From positions 1,093,501 to 1,157,500 of the forward strand of contig JACEVL010000081.1 in NCBI GenBank assembly GCA_020284085.1: DNA of 64,000 bases. Reading direction: 5' to 3'. Positions 47,701 through 59,200 of the stretch are shown piece by piece. The translations under genes and the position numbers were made by a program. Position 1 is the stretch's first letter; each line of letters opens with the position of its first letter. The stretch is from Aporrectodea caliginosa. Lineage: Eukaryota; Annelida; Clitellata; Crassiclitellata; Lumbricidae. A model generated the notes under the pieces. That model was given only the letters and a program-made list of their open reading frames with translations, was not told where the DNA came from and ran no database searches.

Positions 47701-50277
47701 TGGAAAGCCTGTGTGGTGATGAGTAGCCTGAGGCAGATGATGGTTAGTGAGTGGCGAAATTGGTGGAGGAACTGAGAATATGCGGAATTCAGCACTGATT
47801 CATGAAGATAGGTGAGCTGACAAGAACCCAGTGAGTTAGTGATAAGATTTTTATGCCATTCATTCAGGTGGCTTAAGTAAGTGAGGTGTGGGAGAATTGA
47901 GTGATTGGATGGCAGTTGGGGGTTTCAATGGTGCCATATTCAGAGAAAGTCAGCTACAGTGGTCTGGTTTAGCAATGATTATGGATGTGGCAAAGGCAGA
48001 TGTAGTTTTTCAATACATTCATAATGTAATGTAATTTACATGTAAATAGAGTTTATAATCACCATTTAAGAAAGCTTCAAAACCGCAGATGCATGTTAAG
48101 GAGATATTTGGCTGAAGAACAGGGAATACAATCTAAATTTTTAGCCGCTAACCAATATTCAAAAGTCTGATTAAGAATCAAAGAAATGACTTTTACTTGG
48201 GCGTTAAGAGACGGAATGATCGACTTGGCCAAATGAAGAACCTCTTTATGTTCAGCCAGAAGTTCTCTAAGTTGTCTACGCTTGTCTCTGTGAAAGTCAT
48301 CAGGCGACCTGAGAAAGAAACCAGTCAATTAATGCAGAACGCTGAGAACATGACGACTACCATAAGATTTGTGATGGTCCAAGAGGCAGTAATTGGGGGG
48401 CAATGTTGCTTACGACAATCTGAACCAATGGCAACTGATATGAGTAAAATGTAGCCTGTGCTATCAACAGAAATTGGTACATAATCATTATAAAAACAAT
48501 AGGGAAGGTAAGATTTTTCAATTTGGGGCCAAACTAATCTTGTAAATCCTCTCAGTGTCAGTATGTGAGTAAATTTCACATACAATTCACATAAATTTTA
48601 AAAAAATTCATGAACCTGCAAATACAAACTGAGTACAACACTGCTTAAGTTAAATAGACTGGGCCTGCTGGTGTCATCATATCTAAACTGCCAAGTCATC
48701 ACATTATAAGGCATGCACACACATACTATGTATATAAATTTGCTTTGTCTGTGTGTAGCGTCTACACACAGTATGCGCATAAACATAATCAGTCTGCTTT
48801 ATTAAACAGTTTCAACTCCTTCTGAGCCAAAAGATTTAGAAGTTATGAATTAATCATGAGCTACACATTTTAATAAACATTTTCATAATACACACAGACA
48901 GTGCAATGAAGAAAATAAAAAAATACCCTGAAGCAATGGATAAAAGCTGAAAGATCTCATCACTCTTCTCTTTACATGACAGCTGAACCTTGTCAATCAG
49001 GTGCTTGATACCATCTTCTGTTACACTTTCTCCTGGTTTCACAGGGTCAGAAGCCTTCTTTGTGCGTTGTTCCTATTTAAAGGATCATCATCATCATCAT
49101 CACCAGCAGAACATTACCATCCCCATCATCAGGCAGAGCATCACCAAAGTATTTGTGAAAAGTTGTATGGGAGGTCCTTAAATCTCAGCCTGTGAAACTA
49201 TTTTAGCATGTTGCAACCAGAAAAGAATTCACCCATAAAACATGCTAAAATCACACAACAAACATTATCAGTGATGCATTGCACTAGCGGTTGGCTAAGG
49301 ACAGAATTAACATTCAAGATTCCAAATGTATGCCTGCAAGCATGCCAGCATACATACTTATCAGCCAGAAACATACAAAGGATAAAGCGTCGGGTCTTCA
49401 GTTTTGAATGAAAGAAAAAAGTCAGGAAAAGAGTTGCTAACATGAAGAGGCAGAGTACAAATACTAGATGGTGGGGCCAGCTACACTAAAGACAAGATCA
49501 ACCTAAGATAAATATGTTCAGTATTCAGTATCTAATTTAGCAGATGATAAATGTCCACATTTAGCACATGAAATTCTTTGGAAACCCAATTAATTAAATA
49601 CCGAGACAGATTATTTGCTCTAAATATTTGTAATCATAATCTCGAGATTCTACAGCACCCTAAACAGCAAAGTTGCTGGAAGCAATTATTATTCACAGGC
49701 ACTCAGTCAAAATCCATCTGCAGGTAAGGTCAAACTCAGTTCTAGGTTAAGATTCAAAAGCAGAAAGCTGTCAGACGACTACAGTGGATGATGTTTAGAA
49801 TATATACATATATATCAGTATATATATATAATATATATATACACATATATGAGAATATGCATATATATTATATCAGTGGTGTAGTGGGAGGGGAACGCCG
49901 TTCCCCCACTTTTTTTCTCACACTATGCAAAATTCTTGCAAGATGGCACTTTTTGCTTACTTCAATATCCAGGCGTTCCCCCACTTCATTTTTTAGGACT
50001 ACACTACTGTATTATATACATATATATATATATGAGCTGAAGAGAATGTTTACATGTCTTCGATAGTCAATACCCAGACCACCACCAAGGTTCAGTATGG
50101 ATAAGCTGGTAAAACCTTTCTGTCTAACTTTATCAGCCAGATTGATCATTACATCCAGACATTCACTAAAATATAACAAAAGCAAACTTTTTAGCCCTGA
50201 TGCAATAGAATAATACATGTAGGAAAAAAGATAAAATAATCATTAGTAAAAGAGCTGTTTACAGATTCTTAAGATGT

Positions 50278-50364
<87 letters not shown>

Positions 50365-53300
50365 ATACATACATAAAAGTATTCAACAGACTGACTGACT
50401 ACCCTGGAGACAATTGAAAAAATAGAGCCCGTGAATATTTTTAAAGCCATTTTAACAGATATCAGTTAAGGAACCAAACTAAATGTTTGGTTGCTTGCAA
50501 TATATTTGTCTTTTCAGTCACAGGCAACAAGTGCAACAGACACTATTAGGCGGTCCGCTGCATTGACCTTCTTGCCCTCAATGTCACTAAGGTCCAGACA
50601 GTACATCTGAGATAAGTAATCATATATTTTCCTCTCTGGACAAGTAATGTGCCTTGGATTGTATTCCTGAAAGAATGTTTTTAATGCTTTGGGCCCAATT
50701 ATCACATCCATCATCAGCCTCTCCCATGCTGAAGGCTGTTTCTCTCCCAACTGTTCTCATGCTGCAGGTTACCCATAGAAGAAAGCCATCTCTCTCTCTC
50801 TCTCTCTCTTGATGATCCGTCAAACTATCAACCCATCTTCACTCAGTTTCATTTCAAATATTAATTACATAAAACTAAGATGGGAGGGAAGGGAACTCAC
50901 ACAATGTAAAGCAGAGTTAGGCTTCTGAGTTCTGACATAAGGCTCCTGACATAACTTGTGGTATAGGGTAATGGAGGCATCAATTCAACACAAAAGGTAG
51001 CGTAAGAATACTTCACACCTGAAGACATGAGTGTTGTCAATAGTGGACCCCAGGTGGCAGTGCAGACCAATAAGTTCAATGCTGCTGTCGTTGTTTTTAA
51101 TTGCGTCCAAAAGACTGAAGAGCTGACTGTCTTCAGTTCCAAATTTACTCTTTGCCATGCCAGTGGCAAGAAATGGATGAACATTCTGTAGAGGCAACAG
51201 TAAACGAGTAACCAATACAATAATTAGTAGCAGTAGTAGTAGCAAGGGCATAGCCAACAATTTTGGGGTATGTATCTAATATGTATGTATGTATGTATGT
51301 ATGTACATATTCACGCATGCATGCAAGTAAGTATGTATGTTATACACATAACTGCAGTCAAGCTATTTGAGCATACCACAAGACCCTTTTCTTAAGCCTC
51401 TTAGGCTGGTGGCAATGCTCATGTGCCAGGGTGATTTAAATATCTACCTATAGTCGATCACTGTCCGAAGGGTTTACTAAACTTGAAGTGCAATATATAT
51501 TACATAATACTAATTGATGATACACTCCTAAGTATGTAGGTATCCATGTATGTACTTCTGTACCTCTTCCAAATCTCCTTAGAATGGACAAAGACTACAC
51601 CAGTCCTCTGAAAGCCAGTTTCTCACAGAACTTGCTGGTTAAGTAATACCTGAGTCAAAGAAAGCTGAAACTCCTATTCTAGACTCGTCTACAAACTAAA
51701 AGCATTAATCCCACAATGATACTAAAGTCGCAGTCATAATATGAAAGTGCTTCAATAAAGATTTCAACCAGCATCAGCAGAAAAGAACCACCAGTTGAAC
51801 ATGATATGGCAATCTTCTCACCGCGTCAATGTCTGGGTTGAGCCTCACAAGCACTCGCACTTTCTTTTTCAGCTTATCCGAGATTTTGATAATGTTCTTG
51901 AGGTCAAAGGTTGAGTCGACATTGATGAGGCAGTCGTGTTTCACGGCCGTTTCAATCTCCCAGTTCTGCTTTCCATTGCCGTTAAGAATGATATTCTGTG
52001 GTTGAATGCCCTGCTGTATTGCGAGCATTACCTCAAAGCCGCTGACTGCCACAGCCCAACACCCAGCCTGACCCGCTAAACGAACTATCTCTGGATTATA
52101 GTTTGCCTGTTCATCAAAAACAACATCACAGGTTTACAAGCTTTCACAAGATGAAAAACAACCAGTAAATGCAGTAACATTACTTAGCTGTTTTACCAGA
52201 TTCTCCCAAATCTGTCATGCCATCTGTTGTGCTCCTTAGCAAAAATCAAGAATACCTACCTAGACTTTTCATTTTTTTATCCACTTTTGGCCACTCTCAT
52301 TATCACTTGTCGTGATGGTTCTAAATTTCAAAATCATAATGGTTCTAAATTTCAAAATCATAATGGTTCTAAATTTCAAAATCATAATGGTTCTAAATTT
52401 CAAAATCATAATGGTTCTAAATTTCAAAATCATAATGGTTGTACATTTCCACAGCATTCCATGAATGAACTGGACACCAAGATCCTGTCAAATGTTTTAA
52501 AGCAGCACTACTAACAAACTATTACAGGCATCATTTAAATGTTGCATGCACATAATCTTTTATTAAGAATAGGACCAAGCTATGAATTCTGCAGTTAGGA
52601 ACAGTTTGACAGAGACTTACCTTCATGGAATACCCAAGGTTACATTGAATGCCAGAGTTTTTCAATGCACCTAGATAGGCTTCAATGTTCTCCAAGATTT
52701 GCTTTTGACTGTAAACAAAGCATGGACTTGAATGGGTAGGAAAACGACTAGACAAGGAATCCTGAAACAGAAACATAGCAATATTATATTTCACTAAGCC
52801 AACTTTTACAGTGCCAAATTCCCTAGGTATGATTGAGTGTCATTGTCTGTTATTATGCAACAATGGACCTAAGCACACATGCATGAAGGACTAACTCTTG
52901 GTTCTTGAATGAATTAGTCCTCCATTCATAGGTAGCATATCACTGCACCACAGGGTTAATCACCTGGATTACTGCTGTCAGCTATATTCTATTGTCTCAC
53001 ACTGTATTAATAATATATTTGCATTGCATTATGTTCTGTATTCTATTGTATTGTTCTCATTTTGGGGGATTCTACAGCATTTGCCTCCATTGTCTCCTAT
53101 CTGCAATTAGTTTGAAATCTCTTAAATCCTCAGTAAAACAGCCAGGAATTTCAACCAAAATAAGTGATTTAAGGGAAATGTAGCAAACACAATGTCATAG
53201 AAAATAATTATTCCAAAGCCCTATACTAATTACCTTAATTCTCGAGTAATATGTATAAGTATTTAGTGTAATCTTTTAATCTTCTTTGTGAAGAAAATTT

Positions 53301-53433
53301 GGCAGCACAAAATGTATTGCATTGTAGGTACTGTGCTGTATTTTACCTGAAGAGCCTTAATCTGAACACCTTCACAGAACAGAAATCCATCACGAATAGA
53401 CAGGGAGGAGGAAAGATGGAAGTTCTCGTTCAT
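44714..53433 (-). CDS. lysA: diaminopimelate decarboxylase (LysA-like), eleven exons
   Basis: PLP enzyme converting meso-2,6-diaminopimelate to L-lysine and CO2, the last step of bacterial and plant lysine synthesis. Exons: 53433-53347, 52761-52621, 52106-51822, 51185-51019, 50165-50054, 49072-48927, 48308-48197, 47311-47154, 46308-46137, 45409-45314, 44812-44714; 1575 nt, 524 residues, all junctions GT-AG and phase-consistent. Residues: PLP lysine K76 in LGYSMKAN, HCHLGS with H215, phosphate-binding GGGLGIDY 254-261, EPGRS 377-381, catalytic C452 in GPVCECGD, GAYCSSMASNYN near 479-490, then RPRPVEVMVDG. The GPVCE-GDFLGKDR-LP and GAYC-SMAS runs resemble plant LysA more than ornithine decarboxylase. 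It is about 75-100 residues longer than usual because exons 6-7 add a charged segment (about 265-350) between the glycine loop and EPGRS. Introns hold a hAT MITE, microsatellites and a minisatellite. Confidence 0.9.
46497..46570 (-). mobile_element. LINE/SINE 3' tail remnant
   Basis: On the minus strand GCGCCCCTAATAGATATC, then GAGGTGCTATATAAATG and a TTACAT-type tail: the tail module shared by the LINE and SINE copies in this window. In a LysA intron. Confidence 0.6.
47393..48082. repeat. roughly 40 bp direct repeats flanking a retroposon-like block
   Basis: TGTAAATAGAGTTTATAATC and the following CACCATTTAAGAAGCTTC occur at about 47395-47433 and again at 48040-48078. Between them is a block of about 600 bp starting with the TATTCACGAGCACTGC dispersed repeat and containing a minus-strand frame with FHSTLKSHLFKHFYHNP, a LINE C-terminus-like ending. 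The unit is too long for a normal target duplication. Confidence 0.5.
49874..50009. mobile_element. 136 bp hAT MITE next to LysA exon 5
   Basis: Ends CAGTGGTGTAGTGGG and complement CAGTAGTGTAGTCC, with GGCGTTCCCCCAC-type subterminal blocks. Perfect 8-base duplication TATTATAT at 49866-49873 and 50010-50017. It lies 45 bases from the donor of exon 5. Confidence 0.8.
50279..50362. repeat. (CT)n(AT)n compound microsatellite
   Basis: About 20 CT units followed by about 22 AT units in a LysA intron. Confidence 0.95.
51266..51304. repeat. (TATG)n microsatellite
   Basis: GTAT/TATG tetranucleotide run in LysA intron 3. The duplicate at about 55395-55420 has fewer units. Confidence 0.8.
52321..52440. 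repeat. 24 bp minisatellite, five units
   Basis: Five head-to-tail units of CTAAATTTCAAAATCATAAT plus GGTT, nearly identical, in LysA intron 2. The duplicate intron (63085-63115) has about one unit. Confidence 0.95.
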
Positions 53434-54354
53434 GTCTCAGGATTCAGAGTAGCACCTTCTGCAGAAATACTCTGGAAACACAATAAAGTTAGGCCTATGT
53501 ATGCAGTCAGATCTGTTGACAGAAAATATAATTAAATCAGATCTCAAGACTGTCTCGATTTCATTTGCAGACAATCCGACCGATTGCCCTTTTAGGCTAT
53601 ACGTGCTTAGACACTATCCGATATTCAATCATATTAATTAAATAGTTACGCAGAAGAAGACAGCCAAGAGCAAATCAGCCACTTTCCAAAACAAACTGCA
53701 ACATAACGTATAAATGTAAATACTATATCTGTTTTTCTGTAACAGCCAAATGATCTTGATCTTGCTCATTTTCATTGAATTTATCACCGACACTGAGAGA
53801 CAATATTATTCACCAACACAGCACAGACAATGGTGCCACATACCAGGTAATTTAAGGTCTCAATCAAATGTAAATTTACACAGTTTTCTGGTCGAACAAT
53901 TTGGAATGCAGTACGGATGAGTATTGGGAATCCACCCACATACACCTAATTTAAGAAGCTGTGGAGTGGTTATTGAAGGACTGTTGAAAGATGAACCATA
54001 CTTCATTTAACACTGTTTCATTGAATTGTTTACATATTGCATTGAATTGTTTACATAGCAGCCATGTAATTGATCTTCTTAGAAAACTGCAATGTTATCA
54101 TTTAGTTAAGAATATTATTGAGTTGATGAACCTTTCTTTCTTTTCAACTGACTAACCAGCCATAATTGAATATTGTTAAAAAGGGTGACCCTAATTAAGT
54201 GGGGCTTGTTCTTAGCTAGCCAATGCACCAACATGTAATAGTCAAGTTATAATTGTTGTGTTAATTGTTATATGCATTGTGCTTCTGGAAATAAAAAGTT
54301 TATCAGTTGTCAGTTAGTTGTCAGTAGCAACTGTATGGCTTCAACCCTGGAAGC
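53434..54354. other. region between LysA gene and its partial duplicate
   Basis: No coding region found. Upstream of the LysA start codon, so probably contains its promoter and 5' UTR. Confidence 0.4.
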
Positions 54355-54550
54355 AGTAGAATAATAAATGTAGCAAAAACTAAAATAATTGTTAGTAAAG
54401 ACCCTTTTAGAGGTTCATAAACCCTGCTATATGATAATTATTACCCATACATACATACAAATATTCAAAAGACTGACTTCCATGGGAGACAATTGAACAA
54501 AAATGCAACCCCATGAATATATTTAATGCCATTGTAACAGAAATCAGATT

Positions 54551-54760
54551 TTATAACTGAATGTTTGGTTCCTTGCAATATATTTGTCTTTCCAAGTCAC
54601 TGGCAACAAGTGCTGTAGACACTGTAAGGCAGTTCACTGCGTTGACCTTCTTCTCGCTCTCAACATCGTTAAGACAGTACATCTGAGATAAGTAATCATA
54701 TATTTTCATATCTGGACAAGCCATGTGCCCAGGCTTGTATTCCTGAAAGAATGTTTTGAT
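54551..54760 (-). other. unexplained open segment shared by both copies
   Basis: The minus-strand frame includes KIYDYLSQMYCL after a splice-acceptor-like CATTCTTTCAG. The paralogous stretch at 50514-50681 also stays open. I do not recognise it. It may be an alternative terminal exon, an old repeat or chance. Confidence 0.25.
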
Positions 54761-54865
54761 GCTTTGGGCCCAATTATAACATCCAACATCAGCCTCTTCC
54801 TTGCTGAAGGCTGTTTCCCTCCCAACTTTGCTCATGGTTTAGTTTACCCCTTGAAAAAAGCAATC

Positions 54866-54948
54866 TGTCTCTGTCTGTCTGTCTGTCTGTCTGTCTCTAT
54901 CTCTATCTCTTTCTCTCTGTCTCTCTCTGTCTCTATGTCTCTCTCTTC
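54866..54948. repeat. CTGT/CTCT-rich simple repeat
   Basis: Pyrimidine-rich tetranucleotide run corresponding to a shorter (CT)n at 50789-50809 in the other copy. Confidence 0.85.
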
Positions 54949-55869
54949 ATGATCCATCAAAATATCACCCCCATCTTCACTCCATTTCATTTCCAATATT
55001 AATTACAAAAAAAAACAAAATAGGAGCGAGGGGAACTCACACACTGTATATTAAACTTGGGCTCCTGACATAACTTGTGGTGTAGGATAATGGTGGCATC
55101 AATTCAAAACAAAAGGTAGCATAAGAATACTTCACACCTGAAGACATGAGTGTTGTCAATAGTGGACCCCAGGTGGCAGTGCAGACCAATAAGTTCAATG
55201 CTGCTGTCGTTGTTTTTAATTGCGTCCAAAAGACTGAAGAGCTGACTGTCTTCAGTTCCAAATTTACTCTTTGCCATGCCAGTGGCAAGAAATGGGTGAA
55301 CATTCTGTAGAGGCAACAGTAAACGAGTAACCAATATAGCCTAACAATTAGTAGCAGTAGTAGTAGCAAGGGCATAGCCAACAATTTTGGGGTATGTATC
55401 TAATATGTATGTATGTCTGTACGTATTCACGCATGCATGCAGGTAGGTATGTATGTTATTCACATAACTGCAGTCAAGCTATTTAGGCATACCACAAGAC
55501 CCTTTTCTTAAACCTCTTAGGCTGGCGGCAATACTCATGTGTCCAGGTAACTTAAATATCTAGCTAGCCAGTCGCTCACTGTCTGAAGGGCTTACTAAAC
55601 TTGAAGTGCAATATATATTACATAATACTAATTGATGATACACTCCTAAGTATGTAGGTATCCATGTATGTACTTCTGTACCTCTTCCAAATGTCCTTAG
55701 AACATGGACAAAGACTACACTTCTGAAAGCCAGTTTCTCACAGAACTTGCTGGTTAAGTAATACCTGAGTCAAAAGAAAGCTGAAACTCCTATTCTAGAC
55801 TCGTCTACAAACTAAAAGCATTAATCCCACAATGATACTAAAGTCGCAGTCATAATATGAAAGTGCTTC

Positions 55870-56162
55870 TGTCACCAACTCTTTTCTTTCTTATGTTGTG
55901 ACCTACCTCAAGAACTTTCCTTATCTCTACATATAAATTTGTTCAAATTTACTGTCATCAGCAGTTTCTAAGTTTGGCGCGCTAACTGCACGTGTAGAGA
56001 ATCTATCGTCAGCCAAAGTTTAGGCTACTTTAGGCCAAGCGCCCACGAGCCGACAGCGCAACTAAGGCCTAAGACTAAAACGCTTAACAATCGATACACA
56101 TTATATATATATCAACCTAAAGAACACCTGTGCTCATTATATATGCAAAACATTTGTTCACA
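55870..56162 (-). repeat. 3' LTR (293 bp, internally deleted)
   Basis: Matches the other LTR from end to end except that about 125 bp between ATATAAATT and TTCAAATTTACTG are missing, and one base differs by indel near 55893. Confidence 0.9.
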
Positions 56163-56185
56163 TTACCTCCTTCCCTTTCTTTGGA
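56163..56185 (-). other. polypurine tract
   Basis: On the minus strand AAAGAAAGGGAAGGAGG lies a few bases before the 3' LTR, the expected plus-strand primer site. Confidence 0.8.
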
Positions 56186-56277
56186 TTGAGCAAATTAAAC
56201 TTAAAAATTTGCGAAATCATCATGTACTAAATTATGCAATAAACTTAATACTATACAATACAGTAAAATAAACAATC

Positions 56278-59200
56278 TTATAATCTAGATAAACAATCTG
56301 CTACAACATTTAATCGTCCTTTCTTATAATTAACTTCTACATCAAAAGTTTGCAGTGCTAAAGCCCAACGCACCAGTTTAGCAGACTTAGACATAGATTC
56401 AGTCAGATAAGTTAAAGGATTGTGATCGGTAAAGATGTGAACTTTAGATCCAATTATTATCTCTTTCAACTTATTTAGAGCCCAAACAATAGCATAGGCT
56501 TCTTTCTCTACAGTTGCCCATCTCTTCTGGGTGTCAGTCAATTTCTGACTTATAAATGATACAGGGCGTTCTATTCCCTTATCATCCATCTGTGTTAAAA
56601 CAGCTCCTACTGCAAAATCACTGCTATCACAGTACAAATTAAAAGGTTTTCCAACATCAAAAACATATAAAACAACTTTAGAGCGTACAGCATCTTTAAG
56701 TAAATTAAATGCCTGTTGATGTCTATCAGTCCAATCAATCTTATCTGAAACATGTTTGCTTGTCAAATCAGATAGAGGCTTCGCAATCTGTGCAAAATCT
56801 TTGATAAACTGTCGATAGTAACCAAAAAATCCCAGCAATTGCTTAACTTGTTTCTTCGTTTCTGGGGTTTTCAAATTAATTAAACTTTCAATTCTATCTG
56901 GATTCATTTGAATCGTTCCAGAACCAACCACATGACCGATGAACTTTACCTCACTCTTACCAAAGATACATTTCTTTAAGTTCAGAGTAATGTTATGCAG
57001 TCTCATTTGCATTAAATATGCATCTAAATGCTGTAAATGAATCTTCCAATCATCTGAATGCACAGCAATGTCATCTACATAGGGCTCAGCAAATTCATTT
57101 ATAGGCTGTAAAACCATGTTAATTGCTTTAACAAATGTTCTTCCTGAGTTGATCATTCCGAAAGGAACACGAGTAAACTCGTACAGTCCATTGTGAGTAA
57201 CAAAAGCAGTTTTCCATTGATCAGTTTGCTTAACAGGACAAGTCCAGTAAGCACTTCGACAATCAAAAATCGAGATCACATTTGATTTTCCAACTTTGTG
57301 CAAAACATCTTTCACAATCGGCATCGGATATTTACAATCCACAGTGAACGAGTTAATGTATCTGTAGTCGCAGGCAAGTCTCAGAGAACCGTCTTTCTTT
57401 TTAACAATAACCAGCGGACTTGCCATTCTGCTCGAAGATGGTTTTATAATGTTGGCTTGAAGCATTTCTTTAATTTGTCGTTCAACTTCTGCTCGATAGA
57501 TGAGTGGAATTCGGTAAGCCATAAATTCTTTTTCACGAAATTCCGGTTTCAGTTCAATTTCATGTTCAACCAATGTACATAGTCCAGGCTTTTCAGAAAA
57601 TCGATCAGAATATTTGTTTAGTACTTCCAGCAATTGTTTTTGTTGAGTCAATGTTAAATGGTTAATCTGATCAGGATCAAGATTCAGTGAATTCTTTTCA
57701 TCTTGCAAGTCATTCTTCGTCAGCAGTTCAACCACTGAACCAAAGTCTTCATCTTCTTCAACGATTAGTCCACAACTCATTGCTCTTGTAATGTACTTTC
57801 TGATTTTATTTGCGTGAATTATCTTTCGACAATCGTCACCCATATCAATCAAATAAGAGTACTTTGATCTTCGTTGTATGACAGTACATGGACCATGCCA
57901 TCGTGAAATCAGTTTATTCGTTGAAGTCGGATATAACACAATGACTTTTTCACCCGGTTCAAATTCTTTATGTTTCGCTCTTTTGTTGTATTGATTCGTA
58001 TACTGTAATTGCTTCTCTCGTGAATATGATTCTGCAAACAGTAATGCTTTTTCCATATTTGCTTTCATGTCTTTCAAGTACTTTTCTGGTTGGATTCCAA
58101 TATGAGGTGGTAAATTAATTTCTCTTGTCCAACTTTCTTTTAAAATTGCCAATGGTCCACGCGGAATCTTTCCATACACCAACATATAAGGAGCAATTCC
58201 AGTAGTTGCATTCGGTACTTCTCGTAATGCCCACACTGTAAACGGAATTACTTTATGCCATTGCCTTGGATTGTCAACAATTACATGATGGATCATTTTC
58301 TTGAATGTTTGATTCCATCTTTCTACTAATCCAGCTGCCTCTGGATGACCTGGCGTGTCAAATCTTGGACTACACCCCATTAAATTCAGAAATTCTCTTG
58401 TCAGACTCGCAGTAAAATTTGTTCCTTGGTCACTTGTGATCACTGAAGGTACACCAACGTTCATGAACAACTCCATCAAAGCATCACATACAGCTTTTGC
58501 AGTTAATGATTTCAACAGAAACACTGTAGGCCATCTTGTGCAAGAATCGACAATACATAAACAGTACTTGTGACCTGCAGCAGATGCTGGCTCGATTGGT
58601 CCTACACAATCCATTGTAATTCTTCTAAAGGCTACATCTTCTCTTGGAATTGGAGTGATAGGAACCCTGTCCATCACCAAACTTCTTGCCTTTAACTGAC
58701 ATTTCTCACATGATTTGCAAAATTTCACTATATCTCTTCTCATCTTTGGCCACGTAAAAGATAACTTTATTCGTTCTCTAGTTTTCTCTTCTCCAAGATG
58801 TCCTCCAAATACTGATTCGTGAGCCAACTCCATCACTTTCATTCGTCGCTCTTTTGGTAACACCAATTGATATATCGTTTGCTCTAATATTCGATATCTC
58901 TTGTACAGTAAGCCATTTACCACGCAGAATTCAGATTCTTTATCTGGCGCTAAATTCCACCATGCTTTCAATGATTCATCTTGTCTCTGCTGTTCTTCGA
59001 ATTTCTTTGCGTCTGCAATCTGCATCTGTTGTTCTTCATCTTTCTCGTCTTCTTCAAACAAATCTCCTATCTCAACATCACATTCATTATCCTCTTTCGT
59101 TTCATTTACATTACCATTCTTGCATGCAGCCATCTCTTGTTCACTCATCTCTGCTGTTATACCGTCTTGCATTAAACTTTGTTGATCATCGCTTTCGTTT

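Noticed and set aside
52227..52514. open frame with repeated GSKFQNHN peptide
   Set aside because: Product of reading a 24 bp minisatellite in an intron; no start context or conservation in the duplicate.
44714..53433. ornithine decarboxylase or antizyme inhibitor as the identity of the decarboxylase
   Set aside because: The HCHLGS, EPGRS, GPVCECGDFLGK and SNYN-RPRPVEV motifs are those of LysA; ornithine decarboxylase motifs such as GPTCDGLD are absent.
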